64,000 bases of DNA from Metallosphaera hakonensis JCM 8857 = DSM 7519 (GCF_003201675.2 NZ_CP029287.2:2220001-2284000), one strand, 5' to 3'. Positions 47,137 through 56,030 are shown, counted from the first letter of the stretch. Translations and numbers: made by a program. Notes: generated by a model not told the origin, from the letters alone.

Positions 47137-47760
47137 GTGAAACTGTACAGGCTCAAGAGCCTAGACCCAAGGTTAAGACAGTTGGAGTGGTCCAATCTTG
47201 AAAGGGAGATCGATGCGAACCCGAAGAAATTTATGAGGTATAGGCTATACCTTAGATCGCTTCTCTGGAGTAGGGTACAGGGTATAAGGGAGGAAGCGTG
47301 GAGACACCTTCACGTTTACAAAAAGCTTAATGCGTCTGGAATTGAGAGAGCCTTCGAGTCTAGATCGGACAGGATCAAAATAACAGCGTGGGAACATGCC
47401 AAGGAAGCAATTGACATGGACCTAGTCTCCAGGGAAGAGATGGTCAAGTTAAGTCAACACTTCTGGAGATTGCTCAGAAGTTATTATCCAACAGTGAGGA
47501 AAAAAGCATGGAAAGTATTTCCGACTCTAGTTCAGCTTAATATCATTAGGAAGAAGGACATACCTAGATTCATGCAATTCCTCAAATATGCTAAGCCCGG
47601 CGTCAGAGTGATGGCATGGAATGCGGTTAAATTTCTCCTGGATTCTCAAATAATAACCAAAGAAGACCTGACACAATACCTTCCATATCTTGTGGAGTTA
47701 ACCAATCGGGATTCCGTGGTAGCTAGGAGGGCTAAGAACATATTGGTGAATCTTAATTGA
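47137..47760 (+). CDS. HEAT-like repeat protein with repeated Ala-Trp helices
   Basis: About 207 residues from the GTG at 47137, right after the MoaD/ThiS-like stop. At least four helical repeats of roughly 36-40 residues carry an AW or EAW pair at the same place: IREEAWRHLHVYKKL, IKITAWEHAKEAI, VRKKAWKVFPTLVQL and VRVMAWNAVKFLLDS. This is an alpha-solenoid scaffold for protein binding. A GTG at 47128 is possible as well. It is coupled to the FAD oxidoreductase gene by a 4-base overlap. Confidence 0.65.
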   Translation: MKLYRLKSLDPRLRQLEWSNLEREIDANPKKFMRYRLYLRSLLWSRVQGIREEAWRHLHVYKKLNASGIERAFESRSDRIKITAWEHAKEAIDMDLVSREEMVKLSQHFWRLLRSYYPTVRKKAWKVFPTLVQLNIIRKKDIPRFMQFLKYAKPGVRVMAWNAVKFLLDSQIITKEDLTQYLPYLVELTNRDSVVARRAKNILVNLN

Positions 47761-48860
47761 AGGTAGCCATAATAGGTGGGGGAATAATAGGGCTAATGAC
47801 GGCGTATTACCTGGCCAAAGAGGGCACTAATGTAACCGTCTTTGACCCATCACCAGGGAAGTTCTCGATTCATGCAGCCGGGCTAATTGAGCCGTATCGA
47901 TTTGATAGGATTAATACCAGTGCCATGATATATAAGATGTTAAAGTATATGAAAAGGGGAGTTACAGAGGTTAGACAACTGAACAGGTTGTGGATTAGGG
48001 AATTACTCTTGAACCTAAATAAATCCCCTCCTGAGGAGGCCTGGGAAACCATGAGGGCCATGGCGAAGTTCTCTCTCGACGCTTACTCTAAATTTGCAGA
48101 GGAAAAGAACGACTTCGACTACGCGAATGACGGTCTGCTGGAAATATACTCTAAGAAGGATGACCTAGAGAAGGGTGTTGAGGAGGAAAAGAGGAGTCCC
48201 TTCTCCCCAAAAACTGAGATCGTCGACGTACCTGGATTTGCCGGAGGAATTTACTTCCCTGAACTCAGCAGGATAGCTACCGAGAAGTTCACCAGAAGAA
48301 TCATTTCTGAGGTAGAGAATATGAAAGTTAAATTTCAACAAAAAAAGGTCGTGCCAGATCTAGAAAAATTCAAGATTGGAAACCTGAAATTTGATAAGAT
48401 AGTTTTAGCGAATGGGGTCTGGATCACATCTACTCTAAAACTACCGGTTACTAGCTTTAAGGGATACGGACTATGGATTAAGGGGACGACAAAATTGAAG
48501 GAGGCATTCGTAACCGTAGATGAGGGTATAGCTGTGTCTCCGCTTTCAGATCATGTAAAGGTCACGGGAGGCTTTTCGGCAGACTTCACTGAAGAATGGA
48601 AGGGGGATAGAATACTTGACAAGATTTCCTCTTTGCTCAAGGTTGAAGATATAATTGAAAGAAATATGGGATTCAGGCCTTGTTCTCCCGACGGATTTCC
48701 TATCCTCGGAGAGAAGGGGAATGTGATCGTTGCTACCGGAGCGTGTAGATTGGGATGGAGCTACGGTCCGGCGATGGGCTACTACGCCAGCGAACTAGCT
48801 TTGGACAAAATAGAGTCGCTTGGTTACCTCTCTAGATATGTAGAGTCCTTGGAATATTGA
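47757..48860 (+). CDS. FAD-dependent oxidoreductase (DAO/glycine oxidase type)
   Basis: The 367-residue protein starts at TTG in the TTGA overlap. The FAD loop IIGGGIIGLMTAYYLAKEG and the later ATGACRLGWSYGPAMG segment of the DAO family are present. ThiO glycine oxidases and D-amino-acid dehydrogenases are relatives. Because a ThiS/MoaD-like gene lies two genes upstream, a ThiO-like role in thiamine or sulfur metabolism is possible but unproven. The remainder of the protein is typical of cytoplasmic flavoenzymes. Confidence 0.75.
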   Translation: MKVAIIGGGIIGLMTAYYLAKEGTNVTVFDPSPGKFSIHAAGLIEPYRFDRINTSAMIYKMLKYMKRGVTEVRQLNRLWIRELLLNLNKSPPEEAWETMRAMAKFSLDAYSKFAEEKNDFDYANDGLLEIYSKKDDLEKGVEEEKRSPFSPKTEIVDVPGFAGGIYFPELSRIATEKFTRRIISEVENMKVKFQQKKVVPDLEKFKIGNLKFDKIVLANGVWITSTLKLPVTSFKGYGLWIKGTTKLKEAFVTVDEGIAVSPLSDHVKVTGGFSADFTEEWKGDRILDKISSLLKVEDIIERNMGFRPCSPDGFPILGEKGNVIVATGACRLGWSYGPAMGYYASELALDKIESLGYLSRYVESLEY

Positions 48861-49024
48861 TAATGTCTCAACTCTTCCCTGGATTAGATCTTATCCTTCT
48901 TCTCATATACTGCTTGTCCAAGTTAATAATTCTAAGAACTGAAGACCTTTTGAGGGTGACAAGGAAAAGTAGTTAAAATTAATTATGGTATAACCTATTA
49001 ATCCGTGTTACTCAAATATTACTC

Positions 49025-49537
49025 ATGGTATCGGAAGGAAGCAGGGAATTAACTAAATCCCTTATGGAGGCCAAAGAGAGAATAATTTCAGGTGACGTGA
49101 AGCAGGGGATAGATATAATAGGTAAAGTTGTAAATTCATCGAACATCAAGGAAACAAACTGGATAATTTGTAATATAGTGGACGCAGCTGATTGCCCCTA
49201 CGTGGTGGAGACCCTTAAATCTATCGGAAAAATATTCGATATTTCGAGCTGTGGAAATCTCAAGAGAATCGTAACATGTTTCATAAAATCTGGGGTCGAT
49301 TCGGAGCTCGTGGATATAGCCCTCTCAGCGATGGTGTCTAGGGGTAAGTCTGACCAACTGGACAAGATAGTTCAGGAGATAAATGACATACCTCCCATCT
49401 TCTTAATGAAACTTGCAACAGCGTATCACAAATCTGGGAATCTGAAAAAGGAGGAGGAACTCCTCAAGCAAGCGTGCAACAAGGGATTGAAGGAGGCTTG
49501 TAGAAATATTAACCAGGTCTTCTCAAGAATAACATGA
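49025..49537 (+). CDS. Hypothetical helical-repeat protein, 170 residues
   Basis: The sequence is an alpha-solenoid of about five helix pairs, with a TPR-like end (MKLATAYHKSGNLKKEEELLKQACNKGLKEACRNI). Four cysteines (ICNIVDAADCPYV, SSCGNLKRIVTCF) are notable. No known enzyme motif. It overlaps the pyruvate kinase start by 4 bases (ATGA), so it probably shares the transcript. Role unknown; a protein-protein scaffold is an inference. Confidence 0.55.
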   Translation: MVSEGSRELTKSLMEAKERIISGDVKQGIDIIGKVVNSSNIKETNWIICNIVDAADCPYVVETLKSIGKIFDISSCGNLKRIVTCFIKSGVDSELVDIALSAMVSRGKSDQLDKIVQEINDIPPIFLMKLATAYHKSGNLKKEEELLKQACNKGLKEACRNINQVFSRIT

Positions 49538-50886
49538 GAAGACGAACAAAAATCATTGCAACTTTAGGCCCCTCATCGGAGAACTTGATATCCAGTTTGA
49601 AGGATAAAGTAGATATTTTCAGGGTTAATTTAGCTCATGGGGATACAGAATCCCACTCAAAATATTTTGAGCTCATAAAGACGCAGGCCCCTACTTCCTC
49701 CATTCTCGTGGATCTACCTGGACCCAAACTTAGGGTCGGAGATATAGGGAAAGTTGAGCTGAGAGCAGGGCAGGAAATTCTTTTTTCCATGAACGAGGGA
49801 ATAGTAGTACAAGAGCCCCTCTTCTACAGAAGCGTTAGGCCCGGATCAGAGATACTTCTGGCTGACGGTATAATAAAGGTAAGAGTGACTGAAGTTTCCA
49901 ATGATCAAGTGAAAGCCATAGTCGAAACTTCAGGCATACTTACGTCGAGGAAGGGGATAAATATTCCCGACATGGTGCTTGAAACTGGCCTTACAGATAA
50001 CGACTTCAGATTGATGGATGAAGCCCTATCGTTAGGTGCTGATTACATCGGTCTTTCGTTCGTGTTAAGCGAGAACGACGTGATAAAGGCTAAATCTAAG
50101 ATCCAAGGGAGAGCGTGGGTTATCTCTAAGATCGAGAAGAGCCAAGCGGTTCAAAGGCTATTCAGGATCGTTGAAGAGAGCGATGGAGTAATGGTGGCCA
50201 GAGGTGACCTCGGAGTCGAGATAGGGCTAGAGAACTTACCTTACATTCAGAGAAAGATAATCCGTACCTCCAAGCTCCTGGGTAAACCAGTAATATTAGC
50301 AACTCAGGTCTTGGAATCCATGGTTAACAGCCCACTTCCCTCAAGGGCCGAGGTCATAGACGTTGCCAATTCAGTTTATCAAGGCGTTGACGCCATAATG
50401 TTAAGCGATGAAACAGCCGCAGGGCACTACCCCGTTGAGGCAGTTCAGTATTTGGACGAGATAATAACTTCCTCTGAGGATAAGGTAAAACCCCTGAGAC
50501 CCTCTCCCATGAGGAGTCCGGATGACGCCATAGCTTACGCAGCTCTGTCCCTATCTGAACTGTCTAGATCTGATTTCATCGCGGTTCATAGTAGGAGTGG
50601 GATGTCGGTGATTAGGGTCTCTAGGCTGAGACCGAAGGCCACAATCCTGGCCTTTACCCCAGATCCGAGCGTAGCTAGAAAATTGAAGTTGTGCTGGGGG
50701 GTCGTACCTCTATCCATTGAGGAGAACGTTGGAGATTTAAACGAGTTGGTCTCGATCCTAGATAAGAAATGCAGGGAACTTGGAGTTAAGGGTAACGTAG
50801 TGATGGTCGCTGGCGATCCCAAAATGGAGTCTGGAAGAACCAATCTCCTCAAACTGCATTCAATCGACTCTAGTCTATACCCATAG
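49534..50886 (+). CDS. pyk: Pyruvate kinase
   Basis: The 450 residues are full length for the archaeal enzyme. Signature pieces are TKIIATLGPSSEN, FRVNLAHGD, VDLPGPKLRVG, WVISKIEKSQAV with the conserved Lys, MVARGDLGVEIG, and TQVLESM. The enzyme turns phosphoenolpyruvate and ADP into pyruvate and ATP in the lower glycolytic pathway. It begins within the stop of the upstream helical-repeat gene. Position next to glycogen metabolism fits a role in glucan use. Confidence 0.9.
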   Translation: MRRRTKIIATLGPSSENLISSLKDKVDIFRVNLAHGDTESHSKYFELIKTQAPTSSILVDLPGPKLRVGDIGKVELRAGQEILFSMNEGIVVQEPLFYRSVRPGSEILLADGIIKVRVTEVSNDQVKAIVETSGILTSRKGINIPDMVLETGLTDNDFRLMDEALSLGADYIGLSFVLSENDVIKAKSKIQGRAWVISKIEKSQAVQRLFRIVEESDGVMVARGDLGVEIGLENLPYIQRKIIRTSKLLGKPVILATQVLESMVNSPLPSRAEVIDVANSVYQGVDAIMLSDETAAGHYPVEAVQYLDEIITSSEDKVKPLRPSPMRSPDDAIAYAALSLSELSRSDFIAVHSRSGMSVIRVSRLRPKATILAFTPDPSVARKLKLCWGVVPLSIEENVGDLNELVSILDKKCRELGVKGNVVMVAGDPKMESGRTNLLKLHSIDSSLYP

Positions 50887-50924
50887 GGAACAAGGTTTAA
50901 ATTCTAGTATATTTACTTAAACTT

Positions 50925-51377
50925 ATGTCGGAGAGTATAAACGTGCCCCTGACAATAAGGGAAGCGGAGAGAAAAGATATAGAAGGAGTTTATCAGCTAT
51001 ACCAGTCCCTAACTCCTGAAGACCTTTACATGAGATTTTTCACCTTCCACAAGGTATCTCATGAGGAGATAGAGCAACTGTTCAGTAGACAAGACCACGT
51101 AACGCTTCTGGCTGAAATAGACGGTAGAATAGTTGGAGAGGCAACGTTATACGAAGATGGAGAATTCTCCGTGGCAGTGGATCCAAGGGAAAGGAGAGGG
51201 GGAATTGGTACAGCGCTGGTAGCAGAGCTCATTAAAAGAGGAGCTTCTTCAGGGATGAAGAAGATTAAGTTCTATACCCTACCTGAAAACTATCCCATGA
51301 TAAGAATAGGGAAGAAACTTGGCTTCAAACTAGACTTTGATGAGGAGCAAGTAAAGGGGGTTCTGGAGTTAAATTAG
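50925..51377 (+). CDS. GNAT acetyltransferase
   Basis: The 150 residues have the GNAT fold. The N-terminal IREAERKDIEGVYQLYQSLTPEDLYMRFF is followed by the acetyl-CoA loop VDPRERRGGIGTALVAELIKRG (R/Q-x-x-G-x-G/A) and a C-terminal IRIGKKLGFKLDF. The pattern resembles the Pat-type protein acetyltransferases of Sulfolobales, one of which modifies Alba, but the target cannot be told. ATG start, probably separately transcribed with a TTTAAA-like box 25 bases upstream. Confidence 0.7.
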   Translation: MSESINVPLTIREAERKDIEGVYQLYQSLTPEDLYMRFFTFHKVSHEEIEQLFSRQDHVTLLAEIDGRIVGEATLYEDGEFSVAVDPRERRGGIGTALVAELIKRGASSGMKKIKFYTLPENYPMIRIGKKLGFKLDFDEEQVKGVLELN

Positions 51378-51427
51378 CGCGCTAGTTAATCTGTAGTATT
51401 AGTTCTAAATTGAAAACGATCTTCGAA

Positions 51428-51778
51428 TCACCAATCATAGGGGCACGTATAGTCCATCATTCCTAGCTTCTTCCTGGCTAAACTACATAGAGGACAAATA
51501 TTTACCGTATCAGTTTCACCAAGCCTAACGGAATAATGCCTTATCATTTCCATGAATTCTTCATCGTTTTCTAGGACCGACTTGTACTTTCCATCTGCCC
51601 TCTTTCCTTTTAGATAATAGCTTATTTCAGCTGGGGTTAATCCAAGAATCGAAGCGGCCTGGGACTGCGAAATTCCGTTGCTCACCAATTGGGTAACCAG
51701 CAGAGCCTTTATTGCTGGGATTATATCACGCATAGCCGATTCGCATGGGATAATAAGTTTCCTCGATTCGTTTCTCAT
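51428..51778 (-). CDS. HTH regulator with C-terminal cysteine cluster
   Basis: The 116 residues repeat the plan of the protein at 18875-19198: N-terminal Cys (IPCESAM), helix-turn-helix (ISQSQAASILGLTPAEISYYLKG) and a C-terminal CPLCSLARKKLGMMDYTCPYDW with four cysteines. An XRE-like DNA-binding domain is clear. The cysteines could bind zinc or an Fe-S cluster for sensing. Its promoter lies within 51779-51830. Two paralogues in one window suggest a family with separate signals. Confidence 0.65.
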   Translation of the reverse strand: MRNESRKLIIPCESAMRDIIPAIKALLVTQLVSNGISQSQAASILGLTPAEISYYLKGKRADGKYKSVLENDEEFMEMIRHYSVRLGETDTVNICPLCSLARKKLGMMDYTCPYDW

Positions 51779-51998
51779 TAATTATATATATTCATTAACA
51801 GGATTTAAACCCTTCCTTCACTCCAGATATTTTGCCTTAAGGGCGGTCAAGCACTAAGATCACTAGAGTGATAGGAGACCAAAAAATTTGGTTCTTTTAA
51901 ATCATAAAAGTCAAATTATCGTATTATCTTAATATTATATTTCATTGGCATGAATATTAATTTAAAAAATGGAAAAAGTAGTTTACATTATCAGCGCT

Positions 51999-52162
51999 GG
52001 GCAATTCAGGTGTCAATTGCTAATTGTAATTACTGCAAAGATGAATCAAACCGAGGGAATTGTTAAGCATGAATACCTACCCGGTTAGTACGAGAGAATT
52101 CAATTAAATTCATTCTATTTAGCTAGATAAACCGAATTCGCAAAGAAGACCTGAATCGCTCC
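51999..52162 (-). mobile_element. MITE family A, copy 3 (164 bp)
   Basis: It lies in reverse orientation to copies 1 and 2. The end GGGCAATTCAGG at 51999-52010 and the reverse complement GGAGCGATTCAGG at the far end are the inverted repeats. Inner blocks TTGCGAATTCGG, TAGAATGAATTTAATTG and GCTTAACAATTCCC align with the other copies. It lies only 24 bp from MITE B copy 2, in a gene-free region of about 900 bp. Confidence 0.75.
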
Positions 52163-52186
52163 AACACTACGTTATTTAAATGACGA

Positions 52187-52397
52187 GAGAATGTCCGGAA
52201 TGCAAGTATTTCGACGAAACTATTGATATAATAACGAGAATTATTCTGGATATAAGGTTATATCTGGATGTTCTGTAAACCTTCTATCATGATACTCCTT
52301 CACAAGATAGATGATTTGTATTTACTGGTAGAAAATATGGAAAAACATAAATCCCTTTATCAATATAAATTGAATTTTTTACATTCCGGACATTCTC
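52187..52397 (+). mobile_element. MITE family B, copy 2 (211 bp)
   Basis: Perfect inverted ends GAGAATGTCCGGAATG are flanked by the direct repeat ACGA (52183-52186 and 52398-52401). Same orientation and similar along its whole length to the copy in tnpB. The internal segments GATATAAGGTTATATCTGGA and TAAATTGAATTTTTTACATT are shared. No frame inside. Its target duplication, like those of copy 1 and the IS5-like element, has a central CG. Confidence 0.88.
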
Positions 52398-52689
52398 ACG
52401 AGCATTACTCTCGTGCAGGGATTCATGATTAGACCGATCTTAAGCCGTATCATCTGTGCAGGAAAGATTAGCGCATGAATTTGTAACATAATTATAAAAT
52501 TCTCCATATAAATATCAGTTTTATAGTAAATAGATACAGTTTAATTAAGAGGCCTCGCATATTGATGTATTTATAGAGAACATATGTTTTCTATTATAAG
52601 ATATATAAAGTGAATCATGGAAAAGAAAATACCTTTGAATCAAAAAGATAATTTTTTATCAAACAACATTCGAGTTTAAAGAGAATAGT

Positions 52690-53163
52690 ATGTCTCAAAA
52701 TCCAGATCCTCGATTTAACTACCTGAGATATGCAACTATTATCTCCTACTTCTTCTCCTCGATAGCTGCTGTGGCGTTCATGACGCTGGCAATCATAAGA
52801 GCCACTTTCGAGGCAGCATATACGTATGATGTTTCTGGGTTATTCGTGGTTCCAAATATTGTACTTCTAGCAATAGAAGTGGGAACACCAATATTTTCAG
52901 TAATGTTTGACGCAGTAGTCATACTTGGTATCCAACTGATGCTTAACAGAATATATGTCATGAACACTATAAAGTCCATTATTGTTATTGTGCTGATGGC
53001 TATTATCTTCGCCTCCGTCCTTGGACACAAACCCGACAACCCATTTGCTCAAGCTACTGAACTGCCCTTCTTGGGAAGTGGGGCTGTGGCTGTAATTTTC
53101 AACGCCGTTCCAATTGGCACCTCATTAGCGATGAGAAATATTGAGAGGAAGATGTATGGATGA
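52690..53163 (+). CDS. Hypothetical four-span membrane protein
   Basis: The 157 residues have four hydrophobic segments (ISYFFSSIAAVAFMTLAII, LFVVPNIVLLAIEVGTPIF then VMFDAVVILGIQLML, IIVIVLMAIIFASVLGH, GSGAVAVIFNAVPIG). No family is recognised. The ATG at 52690 has a GTTTAAAG box 10-17 bases upstream, close to the start. It is the first of three genes that overlap by 4 bases each. All function is unknown. Confidence 0.55.
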   Translation: MSQNPDPRFNYLRYATIISYFFSSIAAVAFMTLAIIRATFEAAYTYDVSGLFVVPNIVLLAIEVGTPIFSVMFDAVVILGIQLMLNRIYVMNTIKSIIVIVLMAIIFASVLGHKPDNPFAQATELPFLGSGAVAVIFNAVPIGTSLAMRNIERKMYG

Positions 53164-53468
53164 TAATAAAGCCATCAATCCAGTGGCAAGCTACGCCTTC
53201 TTTGAGGGCACCCTTTATATATTGGAAGGACGTAATAGTGATTCTTGAAAACCCAAGTAAGGTTCTAGTGGTTGATGCATGGCGAGAACAACTGGGAAGA
53301 TATAAGGCTCCTCCCCAAGTATCAATATTCAAGTTTACCTACAAGATTGGGCAAGTAGACGATGAGAGTACTAAATACCTGGAATGCATAGCTGATACAT
53401 TGCAAACTAAATTAAAACCACTTATAGTGAGAAAATACGAATGTAAGGACGTAGTGGTGATATTATGA
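53160..53468 (+). CDS. Hypothetical protein, 102 residues
   Basis: Second gene of the unknown operon, starting in the ATGATAA overlap of the previous stop. It looks beta-rich (KDVIVILENPSKVLVVDAW, VSIFKFTYKIGQVDD, KYECKDVVVIL). No membrane span or recognised motif. Compact size and strong coupling suggest it binds one of the two partners. Confidence 0.5.
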   Translation: MIIKPSIQWQATPSLRAPFIYWKDVIVILENPSKVLVVDAWREQLGRYKAPPQVSIFKFTYKIGQVDDESTKYLECIADTLQTKLKPLIVRKYECKDVVVIL

Positions 53469-53764
53469 TAGACATTGATGGATTTCTAAGGTGTATGGGG
53501 AAAACTGTAGAGGTAAAGAAAGTATCTGACTTGGTGTGGTCATTTAAGATGAGAGATGCCATCATGTTATCTGGCACACTAAAAGTGAACCCAGGAATTG
53601 TCACTGAAATAGAGATCAGGTTCAGGAGTCCTGACGGTATTGGAACAGTAAAGATAACCAAGGGGACTGTGATAGAAGCGAGTTACGATGGGATATTATC
53701 ACACCAGTTTAAGCCGAAAATTGTATCCTGCTCAAAGATACTCATTAGCAAGGAGTTAACTTGA
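53465..53764 (+). CDS. Hypothetical protein, 99 residues
   Basis: Third gene, starting in the ATGA overlap of its predecessor. Alternating strands (KTVEVKKVSDLVWSFKMRDAIMLSGTLKV, EIEIRFRSPDGIGTVKITKG) point to a beta-sandwich or SRPBCC-like fold, unproven. A C-terminal basic segment follows. It converges on the creatininase-family gene with a 9-base overlap. Confidence 0.5.
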   Translation: MIDIDGFLRCMGKTVEVKKVSDLVWSFKMRDAIMLSGTLKVNPGIVTEIEIRFRSPDGIGTVKITKGTVIEASYDGILSHQFKPKIVSCSKILISKELT

Positions 53765-54460
53765 ATTAATGATTGTTTTTAGGTCTCGGACTGCTCCTAG
53801 AGCTAGTTCTACCATTTCCTGAAACGCTCTCTTCCCAAGATTGGTGTCAGGTTTCATTTCACAACTACTAACAACCCCGTCATCTCCACCCATTTCAGAG
53901 GTTAAGATATTGAAGGTGAAACTAGAGAACTTAGTTACCTTGGGTATCTTATCTAAGCGTATTAGATCTGGCCTTAGATACATCATTATCGATGTTTCCA
54001 CGTTTCCTGCATGAAGATCTCCGTATTCCTTAAATATGGGTGCACTTGGGAGATTAACTACAATTACCCTAGGTCTCCCCACGGTGAAGTTAACTCTTCT
54101 AGCAACCGCGGTTAGAAGATGAGAGTTGCCTCCGTGACCGTTAATTATCACAACTCCTTTCATCCCTATCCTCGGAGTAGAAGAGATTATGTCCTCAATA
54201 AAGTCCATAAAGTGCGTATCCTTAACGGAGATGTGAGGAAGACTACCGTGTTCGAAGGAACAGCCGTAATGTACTGTCGGTAAGAGAGTTAATCCCTCTA
54301 TCCTAGAAACTTCCCGCGCAATCTCTTCTGCAATTATTGAATCAGTTCCCAAGGGCAAGTGTGGGCCATGTTGCTCCAGGCTCCCCACAGGGAGCGCTCC
54401 CACTGGATTTATGGGATCGTCCTTGGTAAATCCCTGTAGATGCATGAACTCTAATTTCAT
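53756..54460 (-). CDS. Creatininase family amidohydrolase
   Basis: The 234 residues show the metal-binding motifs GSLEQHGPHLPLGTD, the INGHGGN loop and DLHAGNVETS of this family, and the Glu/His/Asp ligands are in place. Related members cleave creatinine, remove formyl groups from FAPy in archaeal flavin synthesis, or process mycofactocin peptide. Sequence does not select one. In archaea the FAPy deformylase role (riboflavin/F420 path) is plausible. ATG at 54460. Confidence 0.75.
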   Translation of the reverse strand: MKLEFMHLQGFTKDDPINPVGALPVGSLEQHGPHLPLGTDSIIAEEIAREVSRIEGLTLLPTVHYGCSFEHGSLPHISVKDTHFMDFIEDIISSTPRIGMKGVVIINGHGGNSHLLTAVARRVNFTVGRPRVIVVNLPSAPIFKEYGDLHAGNVETSIMMYLRPDLIRLDKIPKVTKFSSFTFNILTSEMGGDDGVVSSCEMKPDTNLGKRAFQEMVELALGAVRDLKTIINSS

Positions 54461-54812
54461 TAGAAAATATTATTCTCTCTGTGATTTGTTTAGAGATGAT
54501 GACCTTCCAGGCTCATTGAGCTGTGATGTATAGGTTGCAAGAACTGAATAGGAGGCGCATGAACTTAACGTAGTTCTAGCGTTGGGGGCTCTGATATGGA
54601 TGTGGCAGGAAAGCTATCGACAAAACTCACCCCGGCCCCGACCGGTAAACTCAAAATTTATTTAAAGATTCATAGTGAATATAATTGTACTATCATAATA
54701 ACTAGGTAAAGATTCACGCTTAACAATTTCCTTATATTTGACCTAACTTATGACTACTTCAGTTACTAAATGGTAACTAAATTCCCCTTCCCCAAAATAT
54801 AGAAAAATATAA
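54461..54812. other. 352-bp intergenic region with a MITE A fragment
   Basis: No gene is visible. Positions 54702-54755 (GATTCACGCTTAACAATTTCC and following bases) match the middle of MITE family A, so a short fragment remains here. A GC-rich run around 54635 (CCCCGGCCCCGACCGG) precedes an AT-rich part. Confidence 0.35.
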
Positions 54813-55976
54813 TCAGAAAAAGTAAAAATTCATTTTAAATCTTTTAGATAGTGATTCCCCCGTCAAATTTAAAATGAAATCTAATACGTTGCGATAGAAG
54901 AGCGCTCCATCCATAAGCTGTAGGATCCGACGGTCCTTAACACTGGCATAGGCTTTTCCTAGGGCCATTGCGATTTTATCTGTATAAAACAAGAATGCGC
55001 CCTCCTTGAGAATTTCGTCCAATACAACGAATAGAATATCCGGTCTATCTAAAAAATTCATGAACCAGATCCCAATTTCGGTTTTTTCAGTACCTTTTGA
55101 CTTATGAAAGGCTTCCAAAGCGATATCTAAGTATCTTTGGTTCTTGGTGTATGCATAGGCCGTGCTAGCGGAAATCGCACGTAGCATAAGATCCCCTTGT
55201 TTATCTCCCCGTTTAACAATTTCTATGGTATCAATTAACTTGTCAACCTCGTCAATTTCTTTGAAAATAGAGTAATAGCTTACTAACGACAGAGCGGATA
55301 AATCGAACTCATGATTGGATTTCTTTAGACCTTCCCTCAGACTCTCAATGAACTTCTCGCTTTCCTTATTTTTTCCTAGACTTCTTAAGGCTACTGCCAA
55401 AGTGTAATTATTTTGAATTTTTTCCTCCTTGTCTGTTTTTACTCTTTCATTAAGTATGAGGGCATCTTCAACCAATTCCGGTCTGCCAGGTTCCGTATCG
55501 GTTCTCATTGCTATATTTTGTAGGAATTTTGAAATATTGGGTTCACTATTATAAGATGGGTTATCTCTCAACAATCTCATGAAATCCTGCATGGGATCGT
55601 AATCGTCTAATAGATGGGAACATTCAGCTATTACGTTGGTCATAGCTAACCTGTTATACGTAGGCCTCTTTCCACCAAGACACTCCAGTAGGATGAGGGA
55701 ATTAGAGACCAGAACATGATCCTCTACATCCCTCTTACCCCTCTCTAATATTGTAGCCGAAGTGTCCTTGTCACCCATTATTAGGTAAACCTCTGCAAGT
55801 TTGACTAGGTGATCCATGGAGTGAGACCTCTTCTTTAAGATCTTATAGTACTCGTCCAGCTCATCTTTAGTTAGGCTATTTTCCGAAGCCCTGTATAGAT
55901 AATAGTAAATCTCAGAAAATCTCCTTTCATAGGCACCCATACCCCTTGTGAGTTTCTCAAGATCTTGGAAGTCCAT
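54813..55976 (-). CDS. Hypothetical TPR-like alpha-solenoid protein
   Basis: The 387 residues consist of about ten helical pairs with TPR spacing, for example VKLAEVYLIMGDKDTSATILERG, NYTLAVALRSLGKNKESEKFIESLREGL and SAYAYTKNQ-type repeats. No enzymatic domain. It is probably an adaptor for a protein complex. The ATG start is followed by a helical N-terminus (DFQDLEKLTRGMGAYERRF). Only mobile DNA lies upstream, so it is alone in its transcript. Confidence 0.55.
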   Translation of the reverse strand: MDFQDLEKLTRGMGAYERRFSEIYYYLYRASENSLTKDELDEYYKILKKRSHSMDHLVKLAEVYLIMGDKDTSATILERGKRDVEDHVLVSNSLILLECLGGKRPTYNRLAMTNVIAECSHLLDDYDPMQDFMRLLRDNPSYNSEPNISKFLQNIAMRTDTEPGRPELVEDALILNERVKTDKEEKIQNNYTLAVALRSLGKNKESEKFIESLREGLKKSNHEFDLSALSLVSYYSIFKEIDEVDKLIDTIEIVKRGDKQGDLMLRAISASTAYAYTKNQRYLDIALEAFHKSKGTEKTEIGIWFMNFLDRPDILFVVLDEILKEGAFLFYTDKIAMALGKAYASVKDRRILQLMDGALFYRNVLDFILNLTGESLSKRFKMNFYFF

Positions 55977-56030
55977 GGATATATGGTGTGAATGATAGGA
56001 AAAATATTTTTCAGAATTTTTGCTGAGAAA

